Virus record (IMG/VR): IMGVR_UViG_3300008262_000024
Coordinates: 1 to 64,000 of that record
Length of the DNA: 64,000 bases
Source of the DNA: a virus
Strand: one strand, 5' to 3'
Under the pieces are notes generated by a model, which worked only from the letters and a program-made list of their open reading frames with translations, did not search any database and had not been told where the DNA came from. This document shows positions 53,239-62,728 of the stretch, piece after piece. Position 1 is the first letter of the stretch. The number at the start of each line of letters is the position of its first letter. The position numbers were made by a program, and so were the translations under genes.

Positions 53239-56200
53239 TTATCTAGGTAGTATTTTACTTCTTAATGAGTATTCAGTCATTACATCATGTAGTCTGAATA
53301 TTTTATCTCCACCATTAATAGTATGTTTAAATAGTACATCAATATATTTATCAGACATTCTTGGTTTTATAGTTAAGTTAGGATTAGTTTCATCTCTTGG
53401 GATTTGTAATCTCCAAGATCTAATCTTCTCAGTAAAGTTAGCAATTCTTTCATTAACTATTTGATAGTCATTAGATATACCATAACTAGTAATAGTTTCA
53501 TTTAATTGTTGATCTGTTGCTACATCAATAACTTCAGTATTAATAATAAAGTTATCAAATGTCTTTACAAAGTCTGAGTTTTCATTAACTCTAAATTTAA
53601 TATATGATGGGAATGTAGTTTCATAAAAAGTATTTCTTAATCCTAGATTATGTGTATATACTTCAGATGTTTGTGAAGGATTAATTGACAAAAATCTTTT
53701 TCTCATATTAAGATATAATGATGGATAAAAGTCACAGAAAGATTCAAAAGAATCTAATAGTTCATTATATGCAATAGTATAAGAAGTTTCAAATGGTCCA
53801 TCTGGAACAAAGAATGTAAAATAAACTGTATTGTATTCTGAGTTGTATCCTGATACAATACCACATCTTTGTGGTGTACCTTGCTTAGTAGGTGGTAATA
53901 GAATTTTATCTTTAGTTTTTAATTCAGTATTAACAAATGCAGTTCTAAAGAATCCACTTAAACCATTAACATCAGTAAGTGGTGATACACCTGCACCATC
54001 TTTAGACATTGAATATTTAAACAACTTATTAATAAAAGCATCATAGTGATATATAGCAGAACCTGTAGCTTTTACAGCAAATGAATGTTTAGCTCCTGTT
54101 TCAGTAGATATATAGTCAAATCTTTGAAGTAAAGTACCTGTACCTAATTGAGTTTGTGTAGCATCACCTTCATTAGCAAGTACTCTCTCATTAACAGATG
54201 CAACACCAAATCCATCATTTTGATAATAGTATAGTTTATCTTTAAATTGAACTAGTCTATTGATCTCACCATAGTTACCATTAACAGTAAGTGCATTGTT
54301 AATTAAGAATGATCTCCAACTATCTATTCTTTCATTATCTAACTTAGGTTCTGTACCATATATAGTATGTGGTTCACGAACTACATTAGTTTGATTTAAG
54401 CCTTTAGATATAAATAGGTTAGTTGTATTTTGTTGAGATAGTGCATCATTATAAACATAATAACTTGGAGTTATTGTATAACTACCTTCAACAGTATCTA
54501 ATCTATTAGATGCATGTTGATTACTTATATTTAATTCTGTATTAAATGATGATTCACAAGGAAAAAATAAACCTAATCCAAATGGAGGATTACTTCCTGG
54601 ATTTGGACTTATATCCCATCCACTACCTTCTTTATAATTTATATTACTTCTTTGCCAATCAAAATAATTAACATAAGTATCTCCACCAAATACACCATTA
54701 GTTACTAATCCACTAGGATAATTATCTTCTGATGTATTTTTATCCCAAGGTTGAAAGTGATTAGTAAGTATATAATCATTACCATATCTATCAGATCTTA
54801 ACCATCCACCATATTGACTTGTTAAATATCTTTCATATGAAGTTAAATATAATGGTAATTTTAAAGTATTACTATTATATGCTCTAGAAGTATCAGGTCC
54901 AGGTTGAATAAATGTCATTAATTCACAAGCATTACCCCATTCCATATATTCATTATTTTCAGCTTCATTCATGTTAGAAGAAGCCATATTTATAAATGGA
55001 AAATCTAAACCTGTAATACTATTAACAGGTAAAGAGCCTCCACCTGTTGGATAATTAACATATGTTCTACCTGCTATTTCAAATTTATTTTTAGATGTAG
55101 CTGTATAATCTGAAGTTGTACCTGTACTATCTGGTACTAAAGGATTAGTTGTTTCAAGTCCATAAGTATAATTAAAATCAGCAGATGCTATATAATATAA
55201 TACTGTATTTGAAGGCCATGTTGCAGAATTAAATATTTTTTGAGAATAATATGATAATTGACTAAAATCATTAGTCCTACCTATCATTCTCATATAATCA
55301 TTTGATATAAAAAAACCTGATTTTCTATTTAAAAAATTAGGTGAATAAAAAGTTTGTATTCTAGCTCTTGTTCTCCAATTAGGATTACCTTGTATTGTTG
55401 AATCAAATAACCATCTATCATTTGTAGGAAGTATATCACCACTTCTTTCATAAGGTACTATATTATATTTACCTACTGAATCTGGAGCAAATTCTACATA
55501 TACAGTTGGTAATAAAACACCTGTACCTAATCTAGTACTATTATTAATATCTCTTCTAACTCTTACATAAGACCATCCAGATATTTGATCTTTAATAGCT
55601 TGAAACTGTGGTTTACTAATGTCTAATGTAAATTTAATACCTATTTGTTTTGTATATAAGTCACCACTTACTTGAGAATAACCTGCAGGAAAAACTATTG
55701 CTGAAGTACTGTTTACAGTAGAACCACCAGGAAGAGCTTCAATTATTAAACCAACAGCACCTAAACCTGCAGGAAATGAAAAATAAACTTGAGTTGAATT
55801 ATAAACTGATGCAGTTATATCTAAAGCATTAGGTAAAAATGAAGTATTAAATGTATCAACATAATCTGTTATATCAGACACGCTACCACTAAATAATAAA
55901 GTATTATTAAATATAGTTTGACTAAGTGAATCAGAGTAATATGAAGGGTCTATTGTTAGAATTGCAAAATCTCTATTACCTGCATTATTATCAGTTAAAC
56001 CAAAATCTCCATTACTGTCATATGCAAATGGAAACTTAATATCACCTATCCAATTAACATAAGATGGATAACCATATATATCATAGAATACAATACCAAA
56101 TCTATACACTTCACCTCTAGAATATCCTGTAAATAAAGATTCTACATAAGGATTTTTCATAGAATCTAATGATGTATTGTTAGATAAATAATAAGTATAT

Positions 56201-58014
56201 GTATCTGTGAATGGTTGTGTAAAATCATTAACACCATCCATAGCAGGTCTTATATAAGGTGTTGTATTTGGTAAACCTGCAAGTTTAGCTAATTTAGTAT
56301 CAACAATAAATTCATAACTTATATTTAAACCTTCACCACCTAATGTTATACCATCAGATTTATATTTGTATTGAGAATTAGCTCCCCAGTTACCAGCAGA
56401 TAATGGATTTACAGATATATCAGGATTCTCATCATTAAATGGATTTATAACATCAAAATTATCAGGTATTAATGAATAGTCAATAGGACCTGATATATTA
56501 CCTTCAATAGATATTGTATTACTATTAGCATTTATTAAAACTGATGGAGTTGATATAGTATCACTTGCATTATATAGTTTAGATATTCTTGAAGAATTAA
56601 ATCTATAAGCTCTTGCATCAAATGCAGGATCAAAGTATTTAGTAATTGCATTAGCTGCAAACAATCTATTTCTTACAACATCAAGAGTTTTAAATATTTC
56701 TGGTGGTCTATTAAGATTAGCAATCTCTGTAGAATCTACAGGAATGTCATTCTCATTACCATTGTGAACTATACTTATAAATCCATCATCAGGAATAAAT
56801 CTTTCATCAAAAAAGAATGCTTCTGGAAAATCTGCAATCTGATATACTATATAACCTATTCTAATAATATCATAGTTAGTATCTAAATTAGTTAATTGAA
56901 TCTTAACTGACTTTTGTGAATTAACTCCTGGTTTACTACCTGTAACTACATATTTAGAAATATCACCTGAAAATAATGATATTAAACTACTTACAGGTGA
57001 GTATGTAGATTTGGCACCTTGATTAGAATATAGTTGATAGAAGTATTGATATTTACCTGCAGGTAATGTACCACCATCTATTATTTGTTCAATAATAGGT
57101 TTTTGTGGTAAGTGTAATGGTATATAAGAAAATAATTCTTCAGGTGTTGCCCATATTTGAGGGTCTTGTATATTACAAGTTCTTAAGTTATTATACCAAT
57201 CTGTCCATACTACTCTTGTAATTTCAGTACTTTCAAATCTACATTTTAAATGTTCACTAATAGTATAGTTTCTAGATAGATTTAATCTACCTGCATATTT
57301 TAATGTGGTTAATGGTTTTAAAAACAAACCATCTAGTTGTGAAGTAATTATATTACCAGTAGCATTATTATAAGTTACATCCCATAAAAACCCTTCAGTA
57401 TCTAAAGGATCTACTGAAGATTCTCCTCCACTACAACTTATAAGTACTACATTATCATTATATACACCCCATCCTAATATAGTATGGCCAGTAATTTTAT
57501 CTGTTCTTTGTATATATTCTATATTACTTGTAGTAACAGTTATACTAGAATTAATAATATCTGATTGTGGTTTAAAATCATATAGTACTACATTATTAGA
57601 ATTAAAATAAAACTTTAAATTTTCTTTACCAGAAAATATAAATGTAGGATCTGCAAGTATATTATTTAATTCAATACTTATAAACTCATATGATTTATCT
57701 TGTATGTTATTTATAGTAAAGAAATTTTGTTCAACATAAGAAAAACCTGTTGAAGGATCAAACACTGTTCTTTGTATAAATATAAATGCTGTACCTGAGT
57801 AATTATTAATCTTGGTAAATGAATGTGTAGCTTCAATTGGAGGTAACTTAAAGTCAAACTTATTACCTCTAATGTTTTCTATAGCAAATGTTGATGAACC
57901 CTCATCAGTAATTACCCTGATGTTTTTAGCATCAAGGTAACTATCTGGTTGAGTTTTAAGTTTTGAAAAGTCTGAATTTAATCCTTTAATCCAAGTGTTC
58001 TTACTTACTGGCAT
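53239..58014 (-). CDS. crAss-like tail (muzzle/stabilisation-type) protein, 1591 aa
   Basis: The N-terminal pattern NTWIKGLNSDFSKLKTQPDS, then DAKNIRVITDEGSSTFAIEN and IRGNKF, is the hallmark of the large tail/stabilisation proteins of crAss-like and related podophages. These have beta-propeller-like repeats and form the outer tail end (muzzle). The rest is beta-rich, with many Asn/Ser/Thr and YxxxG turns and no membrane segments. Its stop lies 2 nt before the 3014-aa gene start, and the ring protein at 58026 precedes it, matching the known order ring, tail tip, cargo. I rate the family firm and the exact position in the tail as inference. Confidence 0.8.
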   Translation of the reverse strand: MPVSKNTWIKGLNSDFSKLKTQPDSYLDAKNIRVITDEGSSTFAIENIRGNKFDFKLPPIEATHSFTKINNYSGTAFIFIQRTVFDPSTGFSYVEQNFFTINNIQDKSYEFISIELNNILADPTFIFSGKENLKFYFNSNNVVLYDFKPQSDIINSSITVTTSNIEYIQRTDKITGHTILGWGVYNDNVVLISCSGGESSVDPLDTEGFLWDVTYNNATGNIITSQLDGLFLKPLTTLKYAGRLNLSRNYTISEHLKCRFESTEITRVVWTDWYNNLRTCNIQDPQIWATPEELFSYIPLHLPQKPIIEQIIDGGTLPAGKYQYFYQLYSNQGAKSTYSPVSSLISLFSGDISKYVVTGSKPGVNSQKSVKIQLTNLDTNYDIIRIGYIVYQIADFPEAFFFDERFIPDDGFISIVHNGNENDIPVDSTEIANLNRPPEIFKTLDVVRNRLFAANAITKYFDPAFDARAYRFNSSRISKLYNASDTISTPSVLINANSNTISIEGNISGPIDYSLIPDNFDVINPFNDENPDISVNPLSAGNWGANSQYKYKSDGITLGGEGLNISYEFIVDTKLAKLAGLPNTTPYIRPAMDGVNDFTQPFTDTYTYYLSNNTSLDSMKNPYVESLFTGYSRGEVYRFGIVFYDIYGYPSYVNWIGDIKFPFAYDSNGDFGLTDNNAGNRDFAILTIDPSYYSDSLSQTIFNNTLLFSGSVSDITDYVDTFNTSFLPNALDITASVYNSTQVYFSFPAGLGAVGLIIEALPGGSTVNSTSAIVFPAGYSQVSGDLYTKQIGIKFTLDISKPQFQAIKDQISGWSYVRVRRDINNSTRLGTGVLLPTVYVEFAPDSVGKYNIVPYERSGDILPTNDRWLFDSTIQGNPNWRTRARIQTFYSPNFLNRKSGFFISNDYMRMIGRTNDFSQLSYYSQKIFNSATWPSNTVLYYIASADFNYTYGLETTNPLVPDSTGTTSDYTATSKNKFEIAGRTYVNYPTGGGSLPVNSITGLDFPFINMASSNMNEAENNEYMEWGNACELMTFIQPGPDTSRAYNSNTLKLPLYLTSYERYLTSQYGGWLRSDRYGNDYILTNHFQPWDKNTSEDNYPSGLVTNGVFGGDTYVNYFDWQRSNINYKEGSGWDISPNPGSNPPFGLGLFFPCESSFNTELNISNQHASNRLDTVEGSYTITPSYYVYNDALSQQNTTNLFISKGLNQTNVVREPHTIYGTEPKLDNERIDSWRSFLINNALTVNGNYGEINRLVQFKDKLYYYQNDGFGVASVNERVLANEGDATQTQLGTGTLLQRFDYISTETGAKHSFAVKATGSAIYHYDAFINKLFKYSMSKDGAGVSPLTDVNGLSGFFRTAFVNTELKTKDKILLPPTKQGTPQRCGIVSGYNSEYNTVYFTFFVPDGPFETSYTIAYNELLDSFESFCDFYPSLYLNMRKRFLSINPSQTSEVYTHNLGLRNTFYETTFPSYIKFRVNENSDFVKTFDNFIINTEVIDVATDQQLNETITSYGISNDYQIVNERIANFTEKIRSWRLQIPRDETNPNLTIKPRMSDKYIDVLFKHTINGGDKIFRLHDVMTEYSLRSKILPR

Positions 58015-58025
58015 ATGTCTTCAAA

Positions 58026-58964
58026 TTAAAAATATCTATATGGGTGATTAAACATTTTTTCAGGTAACTGCATGTTTCTAAACATGTTGTTATGATTGTT
58101 ATATTGAGGAATAAGTTTAAGCCACTGATTCTTGAATGATTCCATTTCATCAATAGAAGGTGTCTTAGTTTTATTAACTGCTTGAGCAACTTTCCAATCT
58201 CTTTCTCTCTCAATCATTTGGAATACTTTATCAGTAATATTACCTTGTATAAATTGTTTAAATGCAATCTTGTAAGCAATCTCATATTGTACAGCTTGTC
58301 TCCACCACTCATCAGCAGGTATCATAGGAAATCCTTCTTCATCAGTAGGAATTGCCAAGTATGACATTAACACTCTACCATTAGTAAAATTGGTAAATAT
58401 ATGATTACCACTTACTGTATAAGTATGATTAGACTTACAATAAAAGTCATAATCTGAACAATGTTGTTTAGTATGAAAAGTATCAGTAGCCCATCTCATA
58501 GGCTCTAATCTGTAATTAGGTTTAGCTAAAGAACCACCTGCAGATCTAATAATAGGTTTACCTGGATCACATCCTTCTGGTGTACACTCATCACAAGTAG
58601 TAAATGAATTACATCCACATAGTTTAAACTTTCTGTTAACTATATCAATAGCAGATACTTCAACATATTCTGTACCTCTATCTAATGTAGATATTACCAT
58701 TGATGTACAACCATCATTACCTGCCTCTACCATTCTAGCAGTTTGTACAATAGATTCTAAATCACAAGGCAATACACCTCTGGATTCTTCAATAGTTATT
58801 TCCTCAACCTTGTTTTGAAGACTAAGAGGAACTTTTAATAAAGCTAAAATACTACCTGCCCATTCAGCTGCTTCAGTAAATGATAGGCTGTAATTAAAGC
58901 CAAAATCCATGTAGACTCTTTCTACTATGGTTTTAAGACTAACATGTTTTCCAGAGATTGCCAT
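58026..58964 (-). CDS. crAss-like ring/adaptor (tail tube A-like) protein
   Basis: A 312-aa protein with helical N-terminal part (GKHVSLKTIVERVYMDFGFN) and a middle rich in Cys (LCGCNSFTTCDECTPEGCDP), possibly a metal knot. The segment GRVLMSYLAIPTDEEGFPMI followed by a helix (WWRQAVQYEIAYKIAFK) is typical of head-tail adaptor/ring proteins of this phage group. It should form part of the portal-proximal ring stack below the capsid. It lies just before the tail protein gene with a gap of about 10 nt, and after a 92-aa gene. Confidence 0.75.
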   Translation of the reverse strand: MAISGKHVSLKTIVERVYMDFGFNYSLSFTEAAEWAGSILALLKVPLSLQNKVEEITIEESRGVLPCDLESIVQTARMVEAGNDGCTSMVISTLDRGTEYVEVSAIDIVNRKFKLCGCNSFTTCDECTPEGCDPGKPIIRSAGGSLAKPNYRLEPMRWATDTFHTKQHCSDYDFYCKSNHTYTVSGNHIFTNFTNGRVLMSYLAIPTDEEGFPMIPADEWWRQAVQYEIAYKIAFKQFIQGNITDKVFQMIERERDWKVAQAVNKTKTPSIDEMESFKNQWLKLIPQYNNHNNMFRNMQLPEKMFNHPYRYF

Positions 58965-58972
58965 AATTTATA

Positions 58973-59251
58973 TTAGAATGAAAGATTTTCTAAACCATCA
59001 AGAATCTTATCTTCATAAGACTCCTCTTCAGTTTTAGGTTGTTGACCTTCTAATGGATTTTTCTTAGAGATGTATTTCTTACATTCACTAACATATTTTT
59101 CATCTTCACCAGATGAACCATATTTTTCCATTGTAATTACAAAACCATTTTCTACTTGTTCAACACAAACTCTTTTTGTAATACCATTAGAAGTTTCAGA
59201 TTTCTCCCAACGATTATGTTTTTTATCCATTGTTGTAGCTATTAAATGCAT
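58973..59251 (-). CDS. Small conserved-type protein, 92 aa
   Basis: A charged, soluble protein with an N-terminal TTMDKKHNRWEKSETSNG, a short beta stretch (VENGFVITMEKYG) and an acidic, helical tail (EEESYEDKILDGLENL). It is translated between the IHF-like and ring genes with gaps of 2-8 nt. Its virion role is unknown; conserved small genes at this site in crAss-like phages are often structural accessories. Confidence 0.6.
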   Translation of the reverse strand: MHLIATTMDKKHNRWEKSETSNGITKRVCVEQVENGFVITMEKYGSSGEDEKYVSECKKYISKKNPLEGQQPKTEEESYEDKILDGLENLSF

Positions 59252-59253
59252 TG

Positions 59254-59778
59254 TTAATATTCTTTATAATCTGTTTTATAAGGATCACTCTTTAAATGAT
59301 TAGCAAGTTCTCTGCACCATTTTCTTGTAGGTATAAACATTACTAATGATTTACCTTTATATTGTGCATCATTCTTGATATATTTAAATTTCATCCTGTA
59401 TTTGTTTTTACAATATATTTTAGGTTTGTTAGTTATAGTCTTTAATTCTTCAGCAGATATATCACCATATACTTTCTTCCAGTATTCTTTAGTTGCCTTC
59501 CAATCTACCTTATAACAGATTCTGTTTACAGTACCATCTTTACTGTAAACAATTTTCTGTTTTTTCTTCTGTATTTCTAATGTTCCAAACTTATGTGGAA
59601 ACTTAAGACTATATCCATTCTTAATAACCATATCCATTAGTTCATCAAAAACCTGAGTGAATACAGTATTATATTTTTCTTTGCTAATATTAGATGATGT
59701 AGAATTCTTATAATGGTTATATATATCATCATAACCAATATTTATATCAAACTTATTTTTAGAATCTTTTCTTGTCAT
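59254..59778 (-). CDS. IHF/HU-family DNA-binding protein
   Basis: The 174-aa protein has an IHF/HU-type core in the first ~75 residues: YNTVFTQVFDELMDMVIKNG (helices) then KFPHKFGTLEIQKKKQK, the start of the DNA-contacting arm. The C-terminal extension of about 90 residues is basic (KYRMKFKYIKNDAQYKGKS) and not part of the classic fold, so it is longer than usual HU (about 90-100 aa). crAss-like phages carry IHF-like genes in this neighbourhood. A role in DNA bending during packaging, or in virion DNA organisation, is possible. It overlaps the next gene by 4 nt. Confidence 0.8.
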   Translation of the reverse strand: MTRKDSKNKFDINIGYDDIYNHYKNSTSSNISKEKYNTVFTQVFDELMDMVIKNGYSLKFPHKFGTLEIQKKKQKIVYSKDGTVNRICYKVDWKATKEYWKKVYGDISAEELKTITNKPKIYCKNKYRMKFKYIKNDAQYKGKSLVMFIPTRKWCRELANHLKSDPYKTDYKEY

Positions 59779-60527
59779 TCTTGTTGTCTATTGCTACCAG
59801 GATCAGTACCAGCTTGTGTAAAATTAGCTGCTACTGTTGGTATAGCATCATCTTTAGCATTGTTATTTTCATCTCTATAAAGAGTTCTCTTAGTTCTCAA
59901 TTCATTAAGAACAGCAGGTTTAACAAGTGTTTGCCACATCCATGCATTAATAGGATAACGAGAATCCCAAGTAAAACATGGTTTACCATCACAAGTTTGA
60001 TAAGTACCTGCTTCTGTAGGGTCTTCAAATACTCCTTGAATATTTAAAGTTTCAATAAGTTTGTTGTGATTACCTTTATTATAAACAATATATAGATAAT
60101 TATTTTTAATAAATGCACCTAATGATTTGGTATTATACCTACCATTGCCATAATAAATAGCATGATCATAATCCATAAAATAAATAGGGATAGACATGAA
60201 ATCGACAGGAGCAATTCTTGTAATAATTTTTTCATGGTTTAATTCTATTGCATTAGGTATTTTAGTTGATGATCTAAGTATTTTACAATCTATAAATACA
60301 TCACAACAGTTATCAGATTGTCTATTAACTAATGACATAGGTACACAACCTAAATCTTGTATAATATTATCATCAATACTTCTGTTCTTATTATGTTCTT
60401 TTCTTATCCAATTAGCTCTCTCTTGATTAATTAAATCTTTAATTAAACGTTTATCTAATGAAGTATCATCAGATGAAATCTGAAGGTCTTCATATATCTG
60501 ATAAATCATTTGGTTTAGAGTTATCAT
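59775..60527 (-). CDS. crAss-like ring protein (head-tail connector), 250 aa
   Basis: A 250-aa protein with a helical N-terminus (MITLNQMIYQIYEDLQISS, then LIKDLINQERANWIRKEHNK). A beta-rich part with CCDVFIDCKILRSS, HAIYYGNGRYNTKS and YLYIVYNKGNH follows. The end has YPINAWMWQTLVKPAVLNEL and a disordered Asn/Gln tail. The segment order matches ring/connector proteins upstream of the tail genes in crAss-like phages. It overlaps the IHF gene by 4 nt. The assignment rests on context and resemblance, not on a diagnostic motif. Confidence 0.7.
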   Translation of the reverse strand: MITLNQMIYQIYEDLQISSDDTSLDKRLIKDLINQERANWIRKEHNKNRSIDDNIIQDLGCVPMSLVNRQSDNCCDVFIDCKILRSSTKIPNAIELNHEKIITRIAPVDFMSIPIYFMDYDHAIYYGNGRYNTKSLGAFIKNNYLYIVYNKGNHNKLIETLNIQGVFEDPTEAGTYQTCDGKPCFTWDSRYPINAWMWQTLVKPAVLNELRTKRTLYRDENNNAKDDAIPTVAANFTQAGTDPGSNRQQE

Positions 60528-60529
60528 AA

Positions 60530-61117
60530 TTATCTATTTAATTGGTATGAAAAACCTACTACTACTGTCCTAGATAGTGGTAGATAGTTCAGCTGGTAAA
60601 GATAACCTTTTTTGTGATAAAAAGATATACCCATACCTGCATCAAAACCATATGCTGTTGGACTAGCTAATATTAAACCACCCATTGCTAATACATTCTT
60701 ATTAACCTTAACTATATTAGTTACAGTATTAGTTATTGTATCTACTTGAGTAATGGTTCTATATATTTCTTTAGGTACCTTAAGTTTGTATTTAAAATCA
60801 GAGCTTACTAATACACCATCTACTTTACTAATAAATATAGCATCTAAACTACTGTCACTATGCTCTTGAGTATATACACTTAATACAGTATCTTGAGGAT
60901 CAGGAGTTGGTTTAGGTACTTTTAAAGTAACATACTTTGTAATAGTATCCACTTTAACCTTAGTAATAGTATCTCTGTGAGTTTTAATAACTGTTTTAGT
61001 TACTTCCCAAGGTTCTTTAGGACATGCATTGTGACATTGTTGTAATAAGAATAACATAACTAATAATACAATTATTGTTATTCTTTCAATAGTAAACCAA
61101 GATTTATTTTTACTCAT
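60530..61117 (-). CDS. Spanin-like membrane protein, 195 aa
   Basis: A single N-terminal membrane segment (TIERITIIVLLVMLFLLQQ, about 8-26) is followed by a periplasmic region with repeated Val-Asp-Thr-Ile-Thr motifs (KVDTITKYV, QVDTITNTV). The end looks like beta strands (GFDAGMGISFYH, YLYQLNYLPL, VVVGFSYQLNR), as in an outer-membrane insertion. Such a bridge between inner and outer membranes suits a unimolecular spanin in the last step of lysis. It overlaps the M15 peptidase gene by 4 nt, which supports the lysis role. The function is inferred. Confidence 0.65.
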   Translation of the reverse strand: MSKNKSWFTIERITIIVLLVMLFLLQQCHNACPKEPWEVTKTVIKTHRDTITKVKVDTITKYVTLKVPKPTPDPQDTVLSVYTQEHSDSSLDAIFISKVDGVLVSSDFKYKLKVPKEIYRTITQVDTITNTVTNIVKVNKNVLAMGGLILASPTAYGFDAGMGISFYHKKGYLYQLNYLPLSRTVVVGFSYQLNR

Positions 61118-61626
61118 AGTTTCCAGGGTTTGTATAAAGTTTTTTTACCAGATTTATATGCTCTTAATACTTGCATTCTATTGTTATCATTAGAATATGA
61201 TATGTGAATCCATGAAGGATTCTCATCAGAACCAAATTCTAATATACATTGATCAAATTTAAAATCAGGATCTGCACATAAATCTTTTATTACAGATACT
61301 AAAGAACCATTAAATTCTTTACCATCTTTAATAAAGTTAATATCTGCTGCCTGACCATAACAGTGCTGTGAAGTTTGTACAGGTTTACCATTAATAATAG
61401 TATATGCACCACCTATTTTAGCATTAAGTCTAGGACATCTATAACCTGAAGTTACAGTAATACTAGCTTTTAATGCATCTCTAATAGGTTGTAGTACTTT
61501 TGTACACAACAAAGTTAAATTGTTTATTACCTCATCAGGAGGATTGAATTGCTCATCAAATCCCCATCTACTTGCTGTCTGAGATTTTAACATCTCATCT
61601 AAGCTAAAGTTTCTACTAAGTTTCAT
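61114..61626 (-). CDS. Peptidase M15-type endolysin
   Basis: The 170-aa protein has the M15A zinc site: SQHCYGQAADINF (SxHxxGxAxD) and WIHISY (WxH near the end). LSRNFSLDEMLKSQTA at the start and VTSGYRCPRLNAKIGG in the middle fit the family. It should cleave D-Ala-containing cross-bridges of peptidoglycan. It has no signal peptide, so it needs a holin, and a holin-like gene lies just upstream (61616-61876). The length is typical for a single-domain phage L-Ala-D-Glu/D-Ala-D-Ala peptidase. It overlaps the spanin-like gene, forming one lysis cassette. Confidence 0.9.
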   Translation of the reverse strand: MKLSRNFSLDEMLKSQTASRWGFDEQFNPPDEVINNLTLLCTKVLQPIRDALKASITVTSGYRCPRLNAKIGGAYTIINGKPVQTSQHCYGQAADINFIKDGKEFNGSLVSVIKDLCADPDFKFDQCILEFGSDENPSWIHISYSNDNNRMQVLRAYKSGKKTLYKPWKL

Positions 61627-61876
61627 TTTCTGTCTGTTTTTCTATTTTTGTTTTTATTTTAGTCAAACCCATCCCTCCTAGTATAACAGATGTCATTGTT
61701 ATTAATACTATTTCTACTAATTCTGAATTAGGTATTTGATTTTTTTTATAAAGTATAATTCCTGTTGTAATAAAGAATCCTATTACAAATGCAAATACAG
61801 TTAATCTTTTATGATCTATCTTACCATTGTTTCCTTTAAAAGATTCAATGAAAGAGTTCTTAACTATTTTTGACAT
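61616..61876 (-). CDS. Holin-like protein with two membrane segments, 86 aa
   Basis: I choose the start MSKIVKNSFIES (ATG at 61874-61876), which overlaps the upstream gene by 17 nt; a start at 61912 would add 12 residues and overlap more. Two hydrophobic helices (LTVFAFVIGFFITTGIILY; IVLITMTSVILGGMGL) are linked by a short charged loop, and the C-terminus is basic (KTKIEKQTENE). This layout fits a small class II-type holin, and the endolysin gene follows immediately, so a holin role is likely. Confidence 0.7.
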   Translation of the reverse strand: MSKIVKNSFIESFKGNNGKIDHKRLTVFAFVIGFFITTGIILYKKNQIPNSELVEIVLITMTSVILGGMGLTKIKTKIEKQTENET

Positions 61877-62168
61877 ATTTCTCAAGTTCTGCTTTAAGTT
61901 GTTGAATTTCATTTGCTTGTCTTATATTTTCTTGTTCTAATTCTGCTATTCTTTTAACTAATTTTTCTTCTAATAGATATGCTTCATGTTCTCTTTGTTC
62001 AAGAATAGTAATCTTTTTTTCAAGTCTATCTATTTCACTATATAGTTTATCTTGAATTTCAGCAAGCATATCTACTGTATCTTTCTTTTTACTAAATAAT
62101 CTAGGTACAATTGTAGTTACTACAGCTGAACCTAGTGCAATTAAAGCTAAAAGAATTGGTTGATTCAT
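61860..62168 (-). CDS. Membrane-anchored coiled-coil protein of the lysis cassette, 102 aa
   Basis: One N-terminal hydrophobic segment (ILLALIALGSAVVTTIVPRL) is followed by a long coiled coil (about residues 35-98, e.g. LEQREHEAYLLEEKLVKRI). The anchor-plus-coil shape recalls spanin or holin-regulator proteins. It opens the cassette of four overlapping genes (coil protein, holin, endolysin, spanin). An antiholin or lysis-timing role is possible but not proven. Confidence 0.6.
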   Translation of the reverse strand: MNQPILLALIALGSAVVTTIVPRLFSKKKDTVDMLAEIQDKLYSEIDRLEKKITILEQREHEAYLLEEKLVKRIAELEQENIRQANEIQQLKAELEKYVKNS

Positions 62169-62176
62169 AAGTTAGG

Positions 62177-62728
62177 TTATTTAAAAAGTGTTACTCTACC
62201 AAATTTGGTGTATTGTTTATTGTTTACATCTTTATAACTAAGTTTATAGGTATAGACATCATCTTGGCAAATTTCACCTTTGTATGTACCATCCCATCTA
62301 TTGTTTAAATCATTACTTACAAAAAGTAATTCTCCCCATCTATTCCAGATAGTAAGTTTAAAATCTTTAATGTTAATTCCATAAGCACCAAATGTATCAT
62401 TAACTCTATCATCATTAGGTGTAAATGAATTAGGTATCCATAAAAAACTTTCCTTACATTCAATGATTTGTAATACTAATAAGTCTTTAGTATAACAATA
62501 ACCATTGCTAAAAGTAGCAGTAATTACATATGTACCCAAGTCACTGATAGTTATTGTCATAACATCATCATTAACTTGGTAAGGTATTAAAGGGGAAACA
62601 CTCCAGTTTATAGATTGTGCTGAAGTGTTTGCTCTTATTTCCTTCTGAATATATGAATCACATAATTCATATGTTGTTTGTGCCATGAGATTCATACTTA
62701 TCAATAATGTAAGTAGTGTATATTTCAT
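62177..62728 (-). CDS. Secreted Ig-like protein with T9SS type B sorting domain
   Basis: The 183-aa protein has a signal peptide (MKYTLLTLLISMNLMAQ), a short Ig/PKD-like domain (about 20-90, with ITATFSNGYCYTKDLLVL), and a full T9SS type B C-terminal domain (about 95-183). That domain shows PNSFTPNDDRVNDTF, FKLTIWNRWGELLF, NRWDGTYKGE, VYTYKLSYKD and KFGRVTLFK, as in gliding-motility-associated proteins. In Bacteroidota this domain targets proteins across the outer membrane via T9SS. A phage copy suggests a cell-surface or secreted product made during infection. It begins in the stop of the Ig-like gene upstream (TAATG). Confidence 0.9.
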   Translation of the reverse strand: MKYTLLTLLISMNLMAQTTYELCDSYIQKEIRANTSAQSINWSVSPLIPYQVNDDVMTITISDLGTYVITATFSNGYCYTKDLLVLQIIECKESFLWIPNSFTPNDDRVNDTFGAYGINIKDFKLTIWNRWGELLFVSNDLNNRWDGTYKGEICQDDVYTYKLSYKDVNNKQYTKFGRVTLFK